Assembly (NCBI GenBank): GCA_018195615.1 | Contig: JAGTPG010000002.1 | Coordinates: 930,001-994,000 of the forward strand | Length of the DNA stretch: 64,000 nt | Direction of reading: 5' to 3' | Source: Streptomyces tuirus | GTDB taxonomy: Bacteria > Actinomycetota > Actinomycetes > Streptomycetales > Streptomycetaceae | Shown: one piece after another, positions 10,901 to 19,765 of the stretch | Position numbering within the stretch: the first letter of the stretch is position 1 | Layout: each line of letters starts with the position of its first letter | The notes under the pieces: model-generated | What the model was told of the DNA's origin: nothing | The model's input: only the letters and a program-made list of their open reading frames with translations | Databases searched by the model: none | Program-made: the position numbers and the translations under genes

Positions 10901-11860
10901 CCGGCTGTCGCCGGGCGCGGGCCGGCCGTCCTGGGGCGTCCCGCCGGGCTCGTTCTCCCGCGCGTCCCGCTCCGGGGCGTGCTCGGCCTCGTGGTCCTCG
11001 GGGGCGCGCTCCTCCTCGATCTCCTCCGTCGCACCGGGTACGGCGTGGGGAGCCGCCGCGGCCTCCAGGGGCAGCGGACCCGACTGCTCCGCCTCCTCCA
11101 CGCCCTCCAGCAGCCGGTCGACGACCGGCCCGGGCAACCGCAGCTCCAGCCGGTTCACGACGCTGTCCTGCACCTCGGGCGCCATCCGGGCCAGTTGGAT
11201 GCGTACGCGGCCCGAGCGGTCCTCGGGGTCACCCCGAAGGGAACGCAGGAGGCCGTTGGCGATGCGGTCGACGAGAGTCGCGGGGTCCAGTTGCTCCATG
11301 CGGCGGCGGTCCGCGTCGACGGTCGCGTAGCGGAGCCAGCCCGGTGTGGCCTGTCCCGGTTCCACCTCGCCCGTCTCCTCGGGCCCGGTCTCCGGGTTCC
11401 GTACCAGGTCCCGCGCGGCCGATTCGGCTTCCTGCTCGATGGCCTGCTGCGGCAGGCTCACCGCGCCCAGGTCGCGTCCGGCGCGCAGGGTGCCCAGGCC
11501 GTGCGGGTTCTGGACGGTGTGCAGGAGCTCGTGGGCGAGCAGACGGCGGCCCTCGTCCGTGCCGGGCCGGTACGCCCCCTCGCGGAAGAAGATGTCCTGG
11601 CCGACGGCGACCGCGTCCGCCCCGAGCAGGTCGGCGAGGTGCCCGGCGTCCCGGCCGGTGTGCAGGCGTACGCGGCTCAGGTCGTGCCCGAGGCGCTCCT
11701 CCAGCTCCCGTCGTACGCCCGGGTCGAGGGGCTGGCCGGCGCCGCTGACGATGTCCTTGGGCTCGGGGGCACGGGACGTGGCCGCTCGCTCCTTGCGCTT
11801 GCGGCGGCGCTGCTCGGCGGACTGCTCGGAACGGCTGTCCTGGGTCGGGGAGTTGCTCAT
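4974..11860 (-). CDS. Giant DUF4157 (eCIS core domain) protein with putative C-terminal toxin domain; one apparent frameshift
   Basis: About 2,295 aa when read across one missing G near 7345-7348. As sequenced it splits into two overlapping frames, 7271-11860 and 4974 to about 7345. Residues 45-120 are a DUF4157 domain with an HELLH metalloprotease-like motif at 110-114; this domain marks proteins loaded into eCIS particles. Residues about 180-1,150 are acidic, Ser/Gly/Glu-rich and probably disordered. A Lys/Glu coiled coil follows, then amphipathic and hydrophobic helices on both sides of the frame break. A long Arg/Asp/Pro-rich linker containing RRRDED repeats leads to the C-terminal domain of about 250 aa. 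That domain has WVRMHLFTEKFGG followed by SNLVPAPGTAVNSRF, resembling the H-L...GG...NLVP...N core of DNA/RNA non-specific endonucleases. I infer a CIS cargo or effector. The start at 11860 overlaps the 96-aa gene by ATGA. Confidence 0.75.
6364..6435. repeat. 18-bp tandem repeat, four copies, inside the giant CIS protein gene
   Basis: Four consecutive 18-base units of the form CGGTCCTCGTCGCGSCGG, two with C and two with G at the variable position. On the minus strand they encode RRRDED-type repeats in the charged linker of the giant DUF4157 protein. They are probably a flexible polyampholyte spacer that has grown by slippage. Confidence 0.9.
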
Positions 11861-12147
11861 GACCGCACCTCCCCACGGCCGCACAGGCCCTCGTGCACGG
11901 CACGGGCCAGCTCCTGTCCGAGCCGGCGCGCGGACAGGCCGGCGGGCAGGGGCGGCAGGCCGGACAGGACATCGGCCGACCAGGGACCGTCGGCGGGTAC
12001 CCCGCGCTCGCGGACCAGCCGCGTCAGCTCGCGTTCGAACGCGGCGGACACCCGGTCGGGGTCGGCGCGGAAACCGTCGAGGACCAGTTCGCCTATCTCC
12101 ACGCGGATCTCGCGCGGCGTCGGCCTCGGCGTCGGTGTCACACCCAT
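11857..12147 (-). CDS. Small CIS-associated protein of unknown function (96 aa)
   Basis: A 96-aa protein starting MGVTPTPRPTPREIRVEIGE. It has a predicted strand EIRVEIGELVLDGF, then helices with FERELTRLVRERG and LARAVHEGL. It overlaps the ATPase stop at its start and the giant DUF4157 gene at its end (ATGA), so it is tightly embedded in the operon. Small proteins at this place next to DUF4157 cargo genes occur in other eCIS loci and could be cargo chaperones, but I recognise no characterised family. Residues 1-12 are proline-rich. Confidence 0.7.
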   Translation of the reverse strand: MGVTPTPRPTPREIRVEIGELVLDGFRADPDRVSAAFERELTRLVRERGVPADGPWSADVLSGLPPLPAGLSARRLGQELARAVHEGLCGRGEVRS

Positions 12148-14092
12148 CCGCGGACCTCCGTCGGCGTCAAGGAGCGTTCCAGCTTGAGGTACTCGGTGCG
12201 GGCCGCCGCGAGCATGTGCCGCATCTGGAGCGCCTCGCCCTCCTCGGCGGCGAGGAACGCCCCGGACAGCGCGATGTTGCGGATCGAACCGCCCGCCACG
12301 GTCAGCTGCGCGAGCAATCCGGGGTCGATGTCCTTCACCGGGGCCTGCGGCGGCAGCACGCGGCGCCAGATCTCGGCGCGTTCGTGCTCGGCCGGGAACG
12401 GGAAGTCGACGACGAAGCGGATGCGCCGCAGGAAGGCATTGTCCAGGGCCTTCTTCATGTTGGTGGTGAGGACGGCGAGGCCGCGGTAGGCCTCCATCCG
12501 CATCAGCAGGTAGCTGACCTCGAGGTTGGCGTACCGGTCGTGGCTGTCCTTGACCTCGCTGCGCTTGCCGAACAGGGCGTCGGCCTCGTCGAAGAGGAGG
12601 AGCGCGCCGCCCCGTTCGGCGGCGTCGAAGACACGGCGGAGGTTCTTCTCGGTCTCGCCGATGTACTTGCTGACGACCTGCGACAGGTCGATGACGAACA
12701 GGTCGAGGCCGAGTTCCTTGGCCATGACCTCGGCGGCCAGGGTCTTGCCGGTGCCGGAGCCGCCAGCGAACAGCGCGGTGACGCCGAGGCCGCGGCGCAG
12801 GGTGGCCCCGAACCCCCACTCCTGGTGGACGGTGGACCGCCGGCGCACGTGGGCGACGATCTCCCGCAGCACGCTCGTCTGCCGTTCGTGCAGCACCAGG
12901 TCGCTCCAGCCAGCCTGCGGTTCGACGCGGCGGCCGAGTTCGTCCATGCCGATCCGGGCCTCGTCCAGACCGGCCCGCCAGGCCAGGGCCACGGCGTCGA
13001 GCTCGTCCTCGTGGGGCAGTTCACGGCGTACGGTGGCGGCGGCCGAGCGGACGATGTGCGGCGGCAGCTGGAACTGGGCGATCAGGGCACGGAGTTCGCT
13101 GTCCTCCAGGTCGGCGACATCGCTGAAGGCGTCCGCCCACAGGGCCAGTTGCTCCTCGTCGTCCAGGCGCGGCACGTTCACCCGCCTGCCGTGCGGGCGG
13201 TCCGTCCGGCGCGGGTCGAGGCTGGACACGACCACCGGGACGGCGGCCCCGGCCAGGAACGCCTCCGTGGCCGCCTGCTGCTCCCGGTCGGGCTCGCCGC
13301 ACTCCACGAGCAGCGCGGCCGGCAGCAGGATCGCCTCGCGCTGCCACAGCCGGGCGAAGCGGTCGCGCTCCGCGGGGTCGACGGGGATGTCCTCGGCGCC
13401 GATCGCGTACAGACCGAGCCCGGCACGGGCGGCGGCCGCGGCGGCGATGTCGGCCCGGCTGCGCAGGTCGCCGCCGACCAGTTCGACGAGCAGCGGCGCG
13501 TCGGGGCGGGCACCGTCCGTCCAGCCGCCCGCGACGTCGCTCGCGGCGAGGTCGTACGACGGTGGCAGCCGGTCGGGCACGTCGGTGCGGCGCAGCTGAC
13601 CGTGGAGTCGGGCGTCCAGGTAGGGCGAGCCGAGCAGGAAGTGCAGGATGCGCTCGTCGAGCCGGAGCCGGGTGGTGGTCAGCCGCGACTCGTCGTCCAG
13701 CTCCAGGATCCGCCAGCGCCGCAGCGGCGACACGGGGGGCAGCGCGCTCCAGTGCGGTTCGGCGAGGGCGGCCAGGCCGAGCGAGAAGGTCGGGTACGCC
13801 CGCTCCGGGTCGCCACTCGCGGCGGCGCAGCGGGCCGCGGTGGTGGGCTCCAGCTCCTGCGCGGCAGTGAGGACCACGAGGTCGCGTTCGAAGGCGGTCA
13901 GCCCGAAGCAGGCGGCCAGGGCGTCGAGGGGGCGGTGCCGGGGCCCTGGGCGAGGTGCCGCCCGGCCGTCGCGCCGGTCCCCTCCCCCGCCGTACCACGT
14001 GCGTGGGCGTCGACGCGGGCCAGGACACGCTCGATCTCGGCGGTCAGCGTCGTGCCGTCGCCCGGCGCCGTCGGTGTTCCCCGCGTTCCCAT
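12138..14092 (-). CDS. AAA+ ATPase of the CIS (Cis15-like); one apparent frameshift
   Basis: About 651 aa when one G is restored in the run near 13979-13988. Without it, only the part from an internal GTG at 13877 is in frame, although the frame upstream of that GTG still encodes LDALAACFGLTAFERDLVVL, typical of these ATPases. The N-terminal half is a substrate-type domain. The C-terminal AAA domain has Walker A GGSGTGKT at about residue 445, Walker B LLLFDEAD near 500 and a conserved arginine in FLRRIRFVVDFPFP. eCIS loci almost always carry one such ATPase; its precise role is unclear. The start at 14092 is preferred because AGGTGAGG precedes it; an ATG at 14119 is the alternative. Confidence 0.85.
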
Positions 14093-14124
14093 GTCCTCAC
14101 CTGCCCCCGTCGCTCCCATGTGCC

Positions 14125-14997
14125 TCAGTTCTCCGTGTGCTCTTCGCCGCCCGTGGTCTCAGCCGGCGGCCGGGCCTGCGCGGACTCGGCGGACGACTTG
14201 GCGGACTTGGCGGCCGTCTTCCTCGCGGTCCTGGCCGGCTGCGCCGACTTGCGGCCCCGGGCCGGCTTGGCGGGCGTCTTCGCCTCGGCCCTCGCCACGG
14301 CCTTCGTCGGTACGCCGGCGGGCTCCGCGGCCTCCTGCGAGGGCCCGGCCGGCTCTTCCGCCACCGTGTCCGGCGACGGCGCCCCGGGCGCCCCGAACGG
14401 CAGCACTCGCACCTGTGGCCGTTCCACGGGCTTCGCCGGCGCCGGTGTCCCGCGTCCGTCGATGAGGACCAGCGCGGCCTGGTAGACGACCGACAGCGTG
14501 TACGGCGTCTGGTGCAGCATCCCCCACAGCTTGGACGTCTCGTCGATGTCCATCACCGTCGGCGTGAACCGCACCCGCTGCACCGCTCCGGCCAGGTCGC
14601 TCCCGGCCAAGTGGGGCCGCTGACCGGCGAGTTCGATGAGGTCCTCGGGCAGTACGGGGATCTCGTGCAGCGTGCGCACCACGGAGCCGATCAGCCGCTG
14701 CCCGACCAGTTCGGCCTCCTCGCCGTACGCGCTGATCAGGTAGTGCAGGTCGAGCGCGGCGGCGGGCCGGCGGACCAGCGTGCCGTCGGCCGCACGGGTC
14801 GGCAGGTCGTTGTTGCGCTGTGAGGTGTTGGGCGTGACCTGGTACAGGAAGACGGTGATGGTCGGCTCGGCGGGCGGATCGACCGGCGGCTTGCGCGGCT
14901 CGACCTTCACCGCGATGTCGATGTCCGGCGGGAGGTTGGCCTCGATCAGCAGGGCCAGGGCCTGGGTGACGTGGGCGAGGGCAAGTGCGTTGCTCAT
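14125..14997 (-). CDS. DUF4255 (Pvc16-type) tail terminator/cap protein of the CIS
   Basis: A 290-aa protein. Residues 1-190 match the DUF4255 family: MSNALALAHVTQALALLIEA, then PTITVFLYQVTPNTSQRNND and LDLHYLISAYGEEAELVGQR. In particles of this type the family caps tube and sheath at the distal end and sets length. Residues 200-290 form an Ala/Lys/Pro/Glu-rich, histone-like tail that is absent from shorter homologues and probably disordered. The gene lies 32 bases upstream of the chosen ATPase start. Confidence 0.88.
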   Translation of the reverse strand: MSNALALAHVTQALALLIEANLPPDIDIAVKVEPRKPPVDPPAEPTITVFLYQVTPNTSQRNNDLPTRAADGTLVRRPAAALDLHYLISAYGEEAELVGQRLIGSVVRTLHEIPVLPEDLIELAGQRPHLAGSDLAGAVQRVRFTPTVMDIDETSKLWGMLHQTPYTLSVVYQAALVLIDGRGTPAPAKPVERPQVRVLPFGAPGAPSPDTVAEEPAGPSQEAAEPAGVPTKAVARAEAKTPAKPARGRKSAQPARTARKTAAKSAKSSAESAQARPPAETTGGEEHTEN

Positions 14998-15066
14998 GGC
15001 GTCAGTTCCTCGGTCCCTCTCCTCGTCCTGGTCTTCCTCGTCGTACGTCCGCCGTGCCGTCGCGGC

Positions 15067-15365
15067 TCACTCGCGCCCCCGGGCCAGGTAGTCCGCGAGG
15101 CTCACGGTGGCGCCAGGACGTTCCGCCTCCCGTGGGCGGGGCCTGCCGTCCCCGCCCCGGGGCGTCCCGCCCGCCGTGACCTCCAGACGGCCGATCTGCA
15201 CCTGCACGACCTGCTCCGCCTGCCGTCCGGGGCGCCGGACCGCCGTCTGCCGGACGGCGTCCCGTGCGGCCGCCGTGTCCGCCGCGCTGGGGAGCAACGG
15301 GGCGGACACGGCGGCGGGGGAACGGCGTCCGCACCAGGGGGGGTCGGCACGGACGCCGCGTTCAT
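15067..15365 (-). CDS. Small CIS cluster protein of unknown function; one apparent frameshift
   Basis: About 99 aa. The ATG at 15365 overlaps the previous stop (ATGA) and begins MNAASVPTPP. To reach the convincing C-terminal frame (VQVQIGRLEV ... SLADYLARGRE) the 7-base G run at 15337-15343 needs one more base. The motif VQIxIGRLEV followed by a short tail ending in LxDYLxR is common in small proteins of phage-tail-like clusters of actinobacteria. I know of no assigned function. The basic middle part (residues 40-60) could contact nucleic acid or an acidic partner. Confidence 0.55.
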
Positions 15366-15817
15366 GAGGCCCGCCTGCTCGGGACGGCCCGGCCCGCCGC
15401 GCGGCGGGCGGCGTCGTGGACCGGCCGCAGCGCGGGGCCGGCCGGGGCGACGGACCGCAGCAGCGGTTCCTCGGGCTCGGTCGGCGGGACCGGCCGAGCG
15501 CCGGGTTCGACGGACGCGGGAGCCTGCTCGGTCCGTACGACCGTCCGCTCGCGTTCCGTACGGACGATCTCGCGGGCCGCCGGGCGCGCCACGTCCGGCC
15601 GGGTGACGGCGGCCGGCGCGGCGACGGGCCACAGCGGCTCGGTGCCGTCCGGGTCCGGCGCGGCGGCCCGTACCGCCTCGACGCGTTCGAACGGCCCGGC
15701 CAGCCGCGGCCGTACCCGTACCACTCCGGGGCGTCGCTCGGCGGGCGTCGCGTGCCGGGCGAGCAGCCGGTCGAGGAAGTCGGGCTCCGGACGTCCTTCC
15801 GCGGTGGACTCAGACAT
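15362..15817 (-). CDS. Hypothetical CIS cluster protein, Pro/Arg/Ala-rich (151 aa)
   Basis: A 151-aa protein beginning MSESTAEGRPEPDFLDRLLA. Only the first 60 residues look structured (DFLDRLLARHATP, then VVRVRPRLAGPFERVE). The rest is low-complexity Ala/Pro/Arg/Glu. It overlaps its upstream neighbour by 8 bases and its downstream neighbour by 4, so it is part of the CIS transcript. The pattern RVRPRLxxxFER occurs in accessory proteins of this kind in related loci. It has no known function; it may be a scaffold or a linker between baseplate parts. Confidence 0.65.
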   Translation of the reverse strand: MSESTAEGRPEPDFLDRLLARHATPAERRPGVVRVRPRLAGPFERVEAVRAAAPDPDGTEPLWPVAAPAAVTRPDVARPAAREIVRTERERTVVRTEQAPASVEPGARPVPPTEPEEPLLRSVAPAGPALRPVHDAARRAAGRAVPSRRAS

Positions 15818-16543
15818 CGGCACACAGCTCCAGGTAGTAGCGGCGCCGCAGCGGGCTGAGCGCCAGGATCTCCGGCTCGCTCCAGCCGTAGGCGGTGGCG
15901 AGCAGATGGACGTCGAGGAGGAGGTCGCGGGCCCAGGCGTCCAGTTCGGTCCACAGGTAGGAGGCGATGTCCAGCTCGGCCCGGGTGCCCTCCCCGCACT
16001 CGGGCAGGCGATGTTGAGCGTGACGTCGCCGCCCGGGTCCGCGGCCTGGGCCGCCTCGGCGATCCTGCGCTGTACGGCGACGGGCAGCGCGTCCGCGGAC
16101 ACGGGCCGCCCGTCGCGTACGGCGGTGACGAGGCAGCGGGCCAGCAGGGCCGGGCGCGGGTCGGTTTCCCGGGCCGCCGCCGCCAGGTCGGCGACGCCGG
16201 GCACCCGGAACTCGACCTCCCAGCCGTCCTCGGCGACCCGTACCACCGGCTCGCCCCGGTCGGCCAGGGTGCGGGCGAACTCCCCGGCGTCCAGCTCGAA
16301 CTCCATGTCCGCGCCGCACGCCCCGCACTCCAGACGTACCTGCATCCGCTCACCGAACAGTGCCCGACGCAGCCCGAACAGGTCCGCCTCGCGCTGCCCG
16401 ACCGGTAGCGACAGCAGGGTCTGCCGGTCGCCGCCCAGGTCCGGGCGGGCGGCCTCGTGCAGCAGCAGGGCGCGCCCGTCCGGGGCCTGCCCGAGCCCGG
16501 ACTCCCAGGTGGCCAGGACATCGGCCGCCCGTGTGATGGTCAT
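15810..16543 (-). CDS. T4-type baseplate hub assembly chaperone-like protein; one apparent frameshift
   Basis: About 244 aa across one missing C in the short run near 16002-16004. The N-terminal part has LLSLPVGQREADLFGLRRAL, then FGERMQVRLECGACGADMEF, the layout of T4-family hub assembly chaperones (L..R...FG... followed by a zinc-ribbon-like CxxC). A second pair, CPECG, appears only in the corrected frame, so four cysteines could bind zinc. The C-terminal part (LLLDVHLLATAYGWSEPEIL, then ALSPLRRRYYLELC) is also typical. It follows the tube gene after a 133-base gap and should help assemble the hub without being in the final particle. Confidence 0.75.
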
Positions 16544-16555
16544 GCCTCCCCCAAC

Positions 16556-16650
16556 AACGTGCCCAAAAAGGGGCGCGGGTCTGTGTTTTCCGTGCGGCTA
16601 CCGCCGCGTGGGCGCGACCAGCCCCCACGAACCCGCAGACAACCAACGAC
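16556..16650. repeat. Streptomyces-type interspersed GC-rich palindromic element between CIS genes
   Basis: The 133-base gap between the tube gene and the chaperone gene holds a GGGGCGCGGG segment at about 16570 and a GCGCGACCAGCCCCCACGAA segment near 16611. This pairing recurs in intergenic regions of many Streptomyces genomes as a REP-like folded element. It may act as a partial terminator or mRNA stabiliser that raises tube and sheath levels over the rest of the operon. The boundaries are approximate and the assignment is from memory of the motif. Confidence 0.45.
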
Positions 16651-16676
16651 CCACTACGCCACTCCCAGCGGAGCGT

Positions 16677-17201
16677 CTACGTCGGGTTCAGGAACGACGG
16701 CTCCTCCGGCTCCGGCACCTCGTAGTCCCGCTCCCAGCCCTCGCACTCGAGCTTCAGCGACTGGATGGCGACCGCGTTGGCGTTGGCGTCCAGTTCGCCG
16801 AGGACCTGGTACTCGCTGGGCCAGGTCCGGTACAGCTTGTGCGAGACGGCGACCTGGCCGGCCTCGTTGAGGACCTGGATCACGATGTCCTTGCGGAAGT
16901 CCGCGAGGGACACCTCGGAGCCGAGGCCCGCGCCGACCTGCCAGACCTTGTTGGCCCAGCGGTCGAACTCGGGGTCGTGCGTGACGCCGCGCTCCAGGGT
17001 GATGCCCTCGAACTCGGAGCGGCCCGGCGACTTGCGCGGCGACGAGGGGTCGCCTCCGTGGCGGTGCTTGACGACCTCGGTGGTCCGCTTCAGCGGACTG
17101 ATCTTGCTGATGCCGGCGACCGTCCGACCGTCCCACAGGACCAGGAACTTGAAGTTCTTGTACGGGTCGAAACGATGGGCGTTGACCGTGAACTCTGCCA
17201 T
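16677..17201 (-). CDS. CIS inner tube protein
   Basis: A 174-aa protein with the canonical phage tail tube layout: FDPYKNFKFLVLWDGRTVAG, ISKISPLKRTTEVVKHR, ITLERGVTHDPEFDRWANKV, and LKLECEGWERDY near the end. The family forms hexameric rings stacked into the rigid tube that is expelled when the sheath contracts. It is immediately downstream of the sheath gene (30-base gap), the usual order. It is likely among the most abundant products of the operon together with sheath. Confidence 0.93.
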   Translation of the reverse strand: MAEFTVNAHRFDPYKNFKFLVLWDGRTVAGISKISPLKRTTEVVKHRHGGDPSSPRKSPGRSEFEGITLERGVTHDPEFDRWANKVWQVGAGLGSEVSLADFRKDIVIQVLNEAGQVAVSHKLYRTWPSEYQVLGELDANANAVAIQSLKLECEGWERDYEVPEPEEPSFLNPT

Positions 17202-17231
17202 CGAAATGTCCTCAGGGATTCCTTGGAGCGC

Positions 17232-19097
17232 TCAGAGCGCGAACTGCCCGGACGTCTGCTGGATCTTGACGACCACGAACTCGGCCGGCCGGACCGGCGC
17301 GATGCCGACGAGGACGTTGACGATGCCGTTCTCGATGTCCTCGGCGGTCGTGGTGTCGCCGTCGCACTTGACGAAGTAGGCCTCGCGGGGCGTGCCGCCC
17401 TTGAAGGCGCCCTGGCGGAAGAGGGTGTGCAGGTACGAGGAGGCGGCGAGCCGGATCTGCTGCCACAGGTTCTCGTCGTTGGGCTCGAACACCACCCACT
17501 GCAGGCCGCGTTGCAGGCTCTCCTCGACGTGCAGCGCGAGCCGCCGCACCGGCACGTACTTCCACTCGCTGTCGAGGGCGTCGGAGCCCTCCAGCGTGCG
17601 CGCCCCCCAGACCACCGGGCCGGTCACGGGGAAGGTGCGCAGGCAGTTGACGCCGAGCGGGTTGAGCAGGCCGGTCTCGCGGTCGGTCAGGTTGACCGTG
17701 AGCGAGTGCACGCCGGCGAGCCGGGCCTCGGTGCCGGCCGGGGCCTTCCACACGCCGCGCTCGGAGTCCGTACGGGCGATGACGCCGGCGACCGCGCCCG
17801 AGGGCGGGAAGGAGCGCAGCCGGCCCGTGAGGGGGTCGGTGAGCTGGAGGTGCGGGAAGTACAGGCCCGCGTGGTTGCCGCGCACGGCGTCGAAGGCGGC
17901 GAGCCCGGCCCGGGCGGTGTCCACGCTGACCCAGGTGCTCGGCGCGTCGACCAGCAGGAAGATCCGCCGCTCCTGGCACAGCCGCTGGGCGGCCGAGACG
18001 ACGGTGACGGCGTCCTCGGTCTTCTCGTACGCCGCGAGTTCGGGCAGCACGAGGAGGTTGACGTCGGCGACGCCGCGCAGCGCCTGGATGCCGGACTTGT
18101 CGGCCTCGGAGCCGATGAGGTCGCGCGGGCCGGGCGCCTCGCCGTCCTCGCCGCCCTCCAGCGGGAAGACGGGTGGGTTGACGGAGGCCTCCAGGCCGAG
18201 GTCGTTGGCGCACTCGCCCAGGAAGCGGACGACGTCCTCGGGGTCGGTGGAGCCCGCGACGACCTGGACGCGCCGGCCGAAGGCGGTGACCTCGGCGCCC
18301 GCGAAGGCGTGCTTGCCGGGCGCGTCGGGCAGGGCGCGCAGCTTGCGCTCCAGCAGCAGCGCCAGCTCGGCGACGGAGGACGGGGCCTCGCCGTCGCAGT
18401 CGGGGTCGAAGAGGGTGAACTCCCGCTCGACGTCGCCGATCTTGACGGTGAGGTCGACGGCGAGGTCGGGCAGTTCGTGCCCGAAGGGCTTGGAGACGGT
18501 GCCGGACGGGTCGGGGCGGCCCTCGCCGACGACCTCGACGCGGATCAGCCGGGAGCCGGCGTTGACGACGGTCTGCACGTACCGGCCGCTGGACGGGTCG
18601 GTGGACAGGCCGGTGAAGCTCTCGCGGGCCTCGCCCTTGGCGTCGTGGACGCGCAGGTTGAAGGTCTCGTCGGGGCAGGGCGTGTCGTAGTCGACGGCGA
18701 CGCGCAGGCCGTTGCCCCACACGCCGGGCTCCTTGGCGTGCACCTTGAGGACGTCGCCCTCACTGTGGCCCTCGGTGGACCGCAGCGTGACGCAGGCGGC
18801 CTTGCCGCTGCCGGCCTTGGCGACCCGGACGATCACGGCGACGGTGCCGCCGTTGCCGAAGAACTGGTGAACGGCGTAGCCGACGGCGCTCTGGGCGCTG
18901 AGGCCTCCGAAGCGGCGCTCGAACTCGGTGAAGCTGGTGACGCGCACCGGCTCGTTCAGCGGACCGCGCCGGGTGTGGCCCACGAACGCGGTCACCGAAG
19001 TGGTCAGGGTCGAGATGGTGCGGGTGCTGCTGGGAAGCTCTTCGACGTAGACACCGGGATACGTCGGCTTGGCGGCGCTCACTGCACTCATCGGCAT
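17232..19097 (-). CDS. CIS contractile sheath protein
   Basis: About 620 aa. The N-terminus (AAKPTYPGVYVEELPSSTRT, then ISTLTTSVTAFVGHTRRGPL) and the C-terminal domain (NCLRTFPVTGPVVWGARTLE, YVPVRRLALHVEESLQRGL, VFEPNDENLWQQIR) are diagnostic of tail sheath proteins. A large insertion domain lies at residues about 90-330, as in other eCIS sheaths. The first gene of the leftward operon. Two in-frame ATGs, 19097 and 19091, follow the strong AGGAGGGGGA; the outer one is given, but 19091 (MSAVSAAK) is equally plausible. Longer frames upstream are not supported. Confidence 0.93.
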   Translation of the reverse strand: MPMSAVSAAKPTYPGVYVEELPSSTRTISTLTTSVTAFVGHTRRGPLNEPVRVTSFTEFERRFGGLSAQSAVGYAVHQFFGNGGTVAVIVRVAKAGSGKAACVTLRSTEGHSEGDVLKVHAKEPGVWGNGLRVAVDYDTPCPDETFNLRVHDAKGEARESFTGLSTDPSSGRYVQTVVNAGSRLIRVEVVGEGRPDPSGTVSKPFGHELPDLAVDLTVKIGDVEREFTLFDPDCDGEAPSSVAELALLLERKLRALPDAPGKHAFAGAEVTAFGRRVQVVAGSTDPEDVVRFLGECANDLGLEASVNPPVFPLEGGEDGEAPGPRDLIGSEADKSGIQALRGVADVNLLVLPELAAYEKTEDAVTVVSAAQRLCQERRIFLLVDAPSTWVSVDTARAGLAAFDAVRGNHAGLYFPHLQLTDPLTGRLRSFPPSGAVAGVIARTDSERGVWKAPAGTEARLAGVHSLTVNLTDRETGLLNPLGVNCLRTFPVTGPVVWGARTLEGSDALDSEWKYVPVRRLALHVEESLQRGLQWVVFEPNDENLWQQIRLAASSYLHTLFRQGAFKGGTPREAYFVKCDGDTTTAEDIENGIVNVLVGIAPVRPAEFVVVKIQQTSGQFAL

Positions 19098-19765
19098 TCC
19101 CCCTCCTATCCCTGTCTCGGGCACCGGATGAAGGCACCAAGAGACGGTGAGGGAGAGGTTCAGGCCGTGCGCGAGGAGCTCTGCCCCGCCCGCCGGCGGT
19201 GGCGCGCGCACTTCATCAGTTCCCCCGTCGGTACCCGTGCGGATCGGTCGCACAGGTCAAGCAGCTCGCTTGTGACTCCTGATGCTCAAGTGCTCAACAC
19301 ACCCTGCTGCGGTCGGAGTTGACTGAACAAGACGGGTTCTGGCCAGCAGGGAAGAAGGTTTTGTGAAGGCAAAGACCCCGTATTCGCACAACGCGCCCGC
19401 GTGCCCCGAGGACTGGTCCACACCTCCTGCACAGAGGATGTGCCGATGACGCGGGGGGCATGCCTACGAGACCCCGCTCCCCGACTTCTCCCCGGGTCGT
19501 CCACAACCTTCCGTGGCCGGTTTCCGTCGGGCGGCATGGACGCTCGGAGTTGATCGAGGCCTTACGGAGTCCCCCTGCGCGTGCCCGCTTTCGACCGGGA
19601 CATGCCTGGCGTAAACGCCAGGCCGCGCCACCCCTTCCTGCGCGTAGAAATATCTACAAACATGGGCGTTGCCGGACCGGCACGCGGGGCCCGAGGCCCC
19701 GCGGGTCACCGGCCCGTGTCCAGCGCGCGCCCGTCGTGGCGCGGCCGACTGTGCCTGGGGTGGCC
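19098..19765. other. Intergenic region with no convincing gene; probable CIS operon promoter
   Basis: A 668-base stretch of locally lower G+C around 19270-19400. The short frames on both strands have no recognisable protein and irregular codon use. The leftward CIS operon must start here; AGGAGG for the sheath gene is visible at about 19100-19106. I could not identify a convincing -10/-35 pair or operator. Confidence 0.5.

Noticed and set aside
19286..19537. Minus-strand frames of 70-83 codons upstream of the sheath gene
   Set aside because: Poor codon bias, no recognisable protein and no convincing ribosome-binding site; the region is more likely a promoter.
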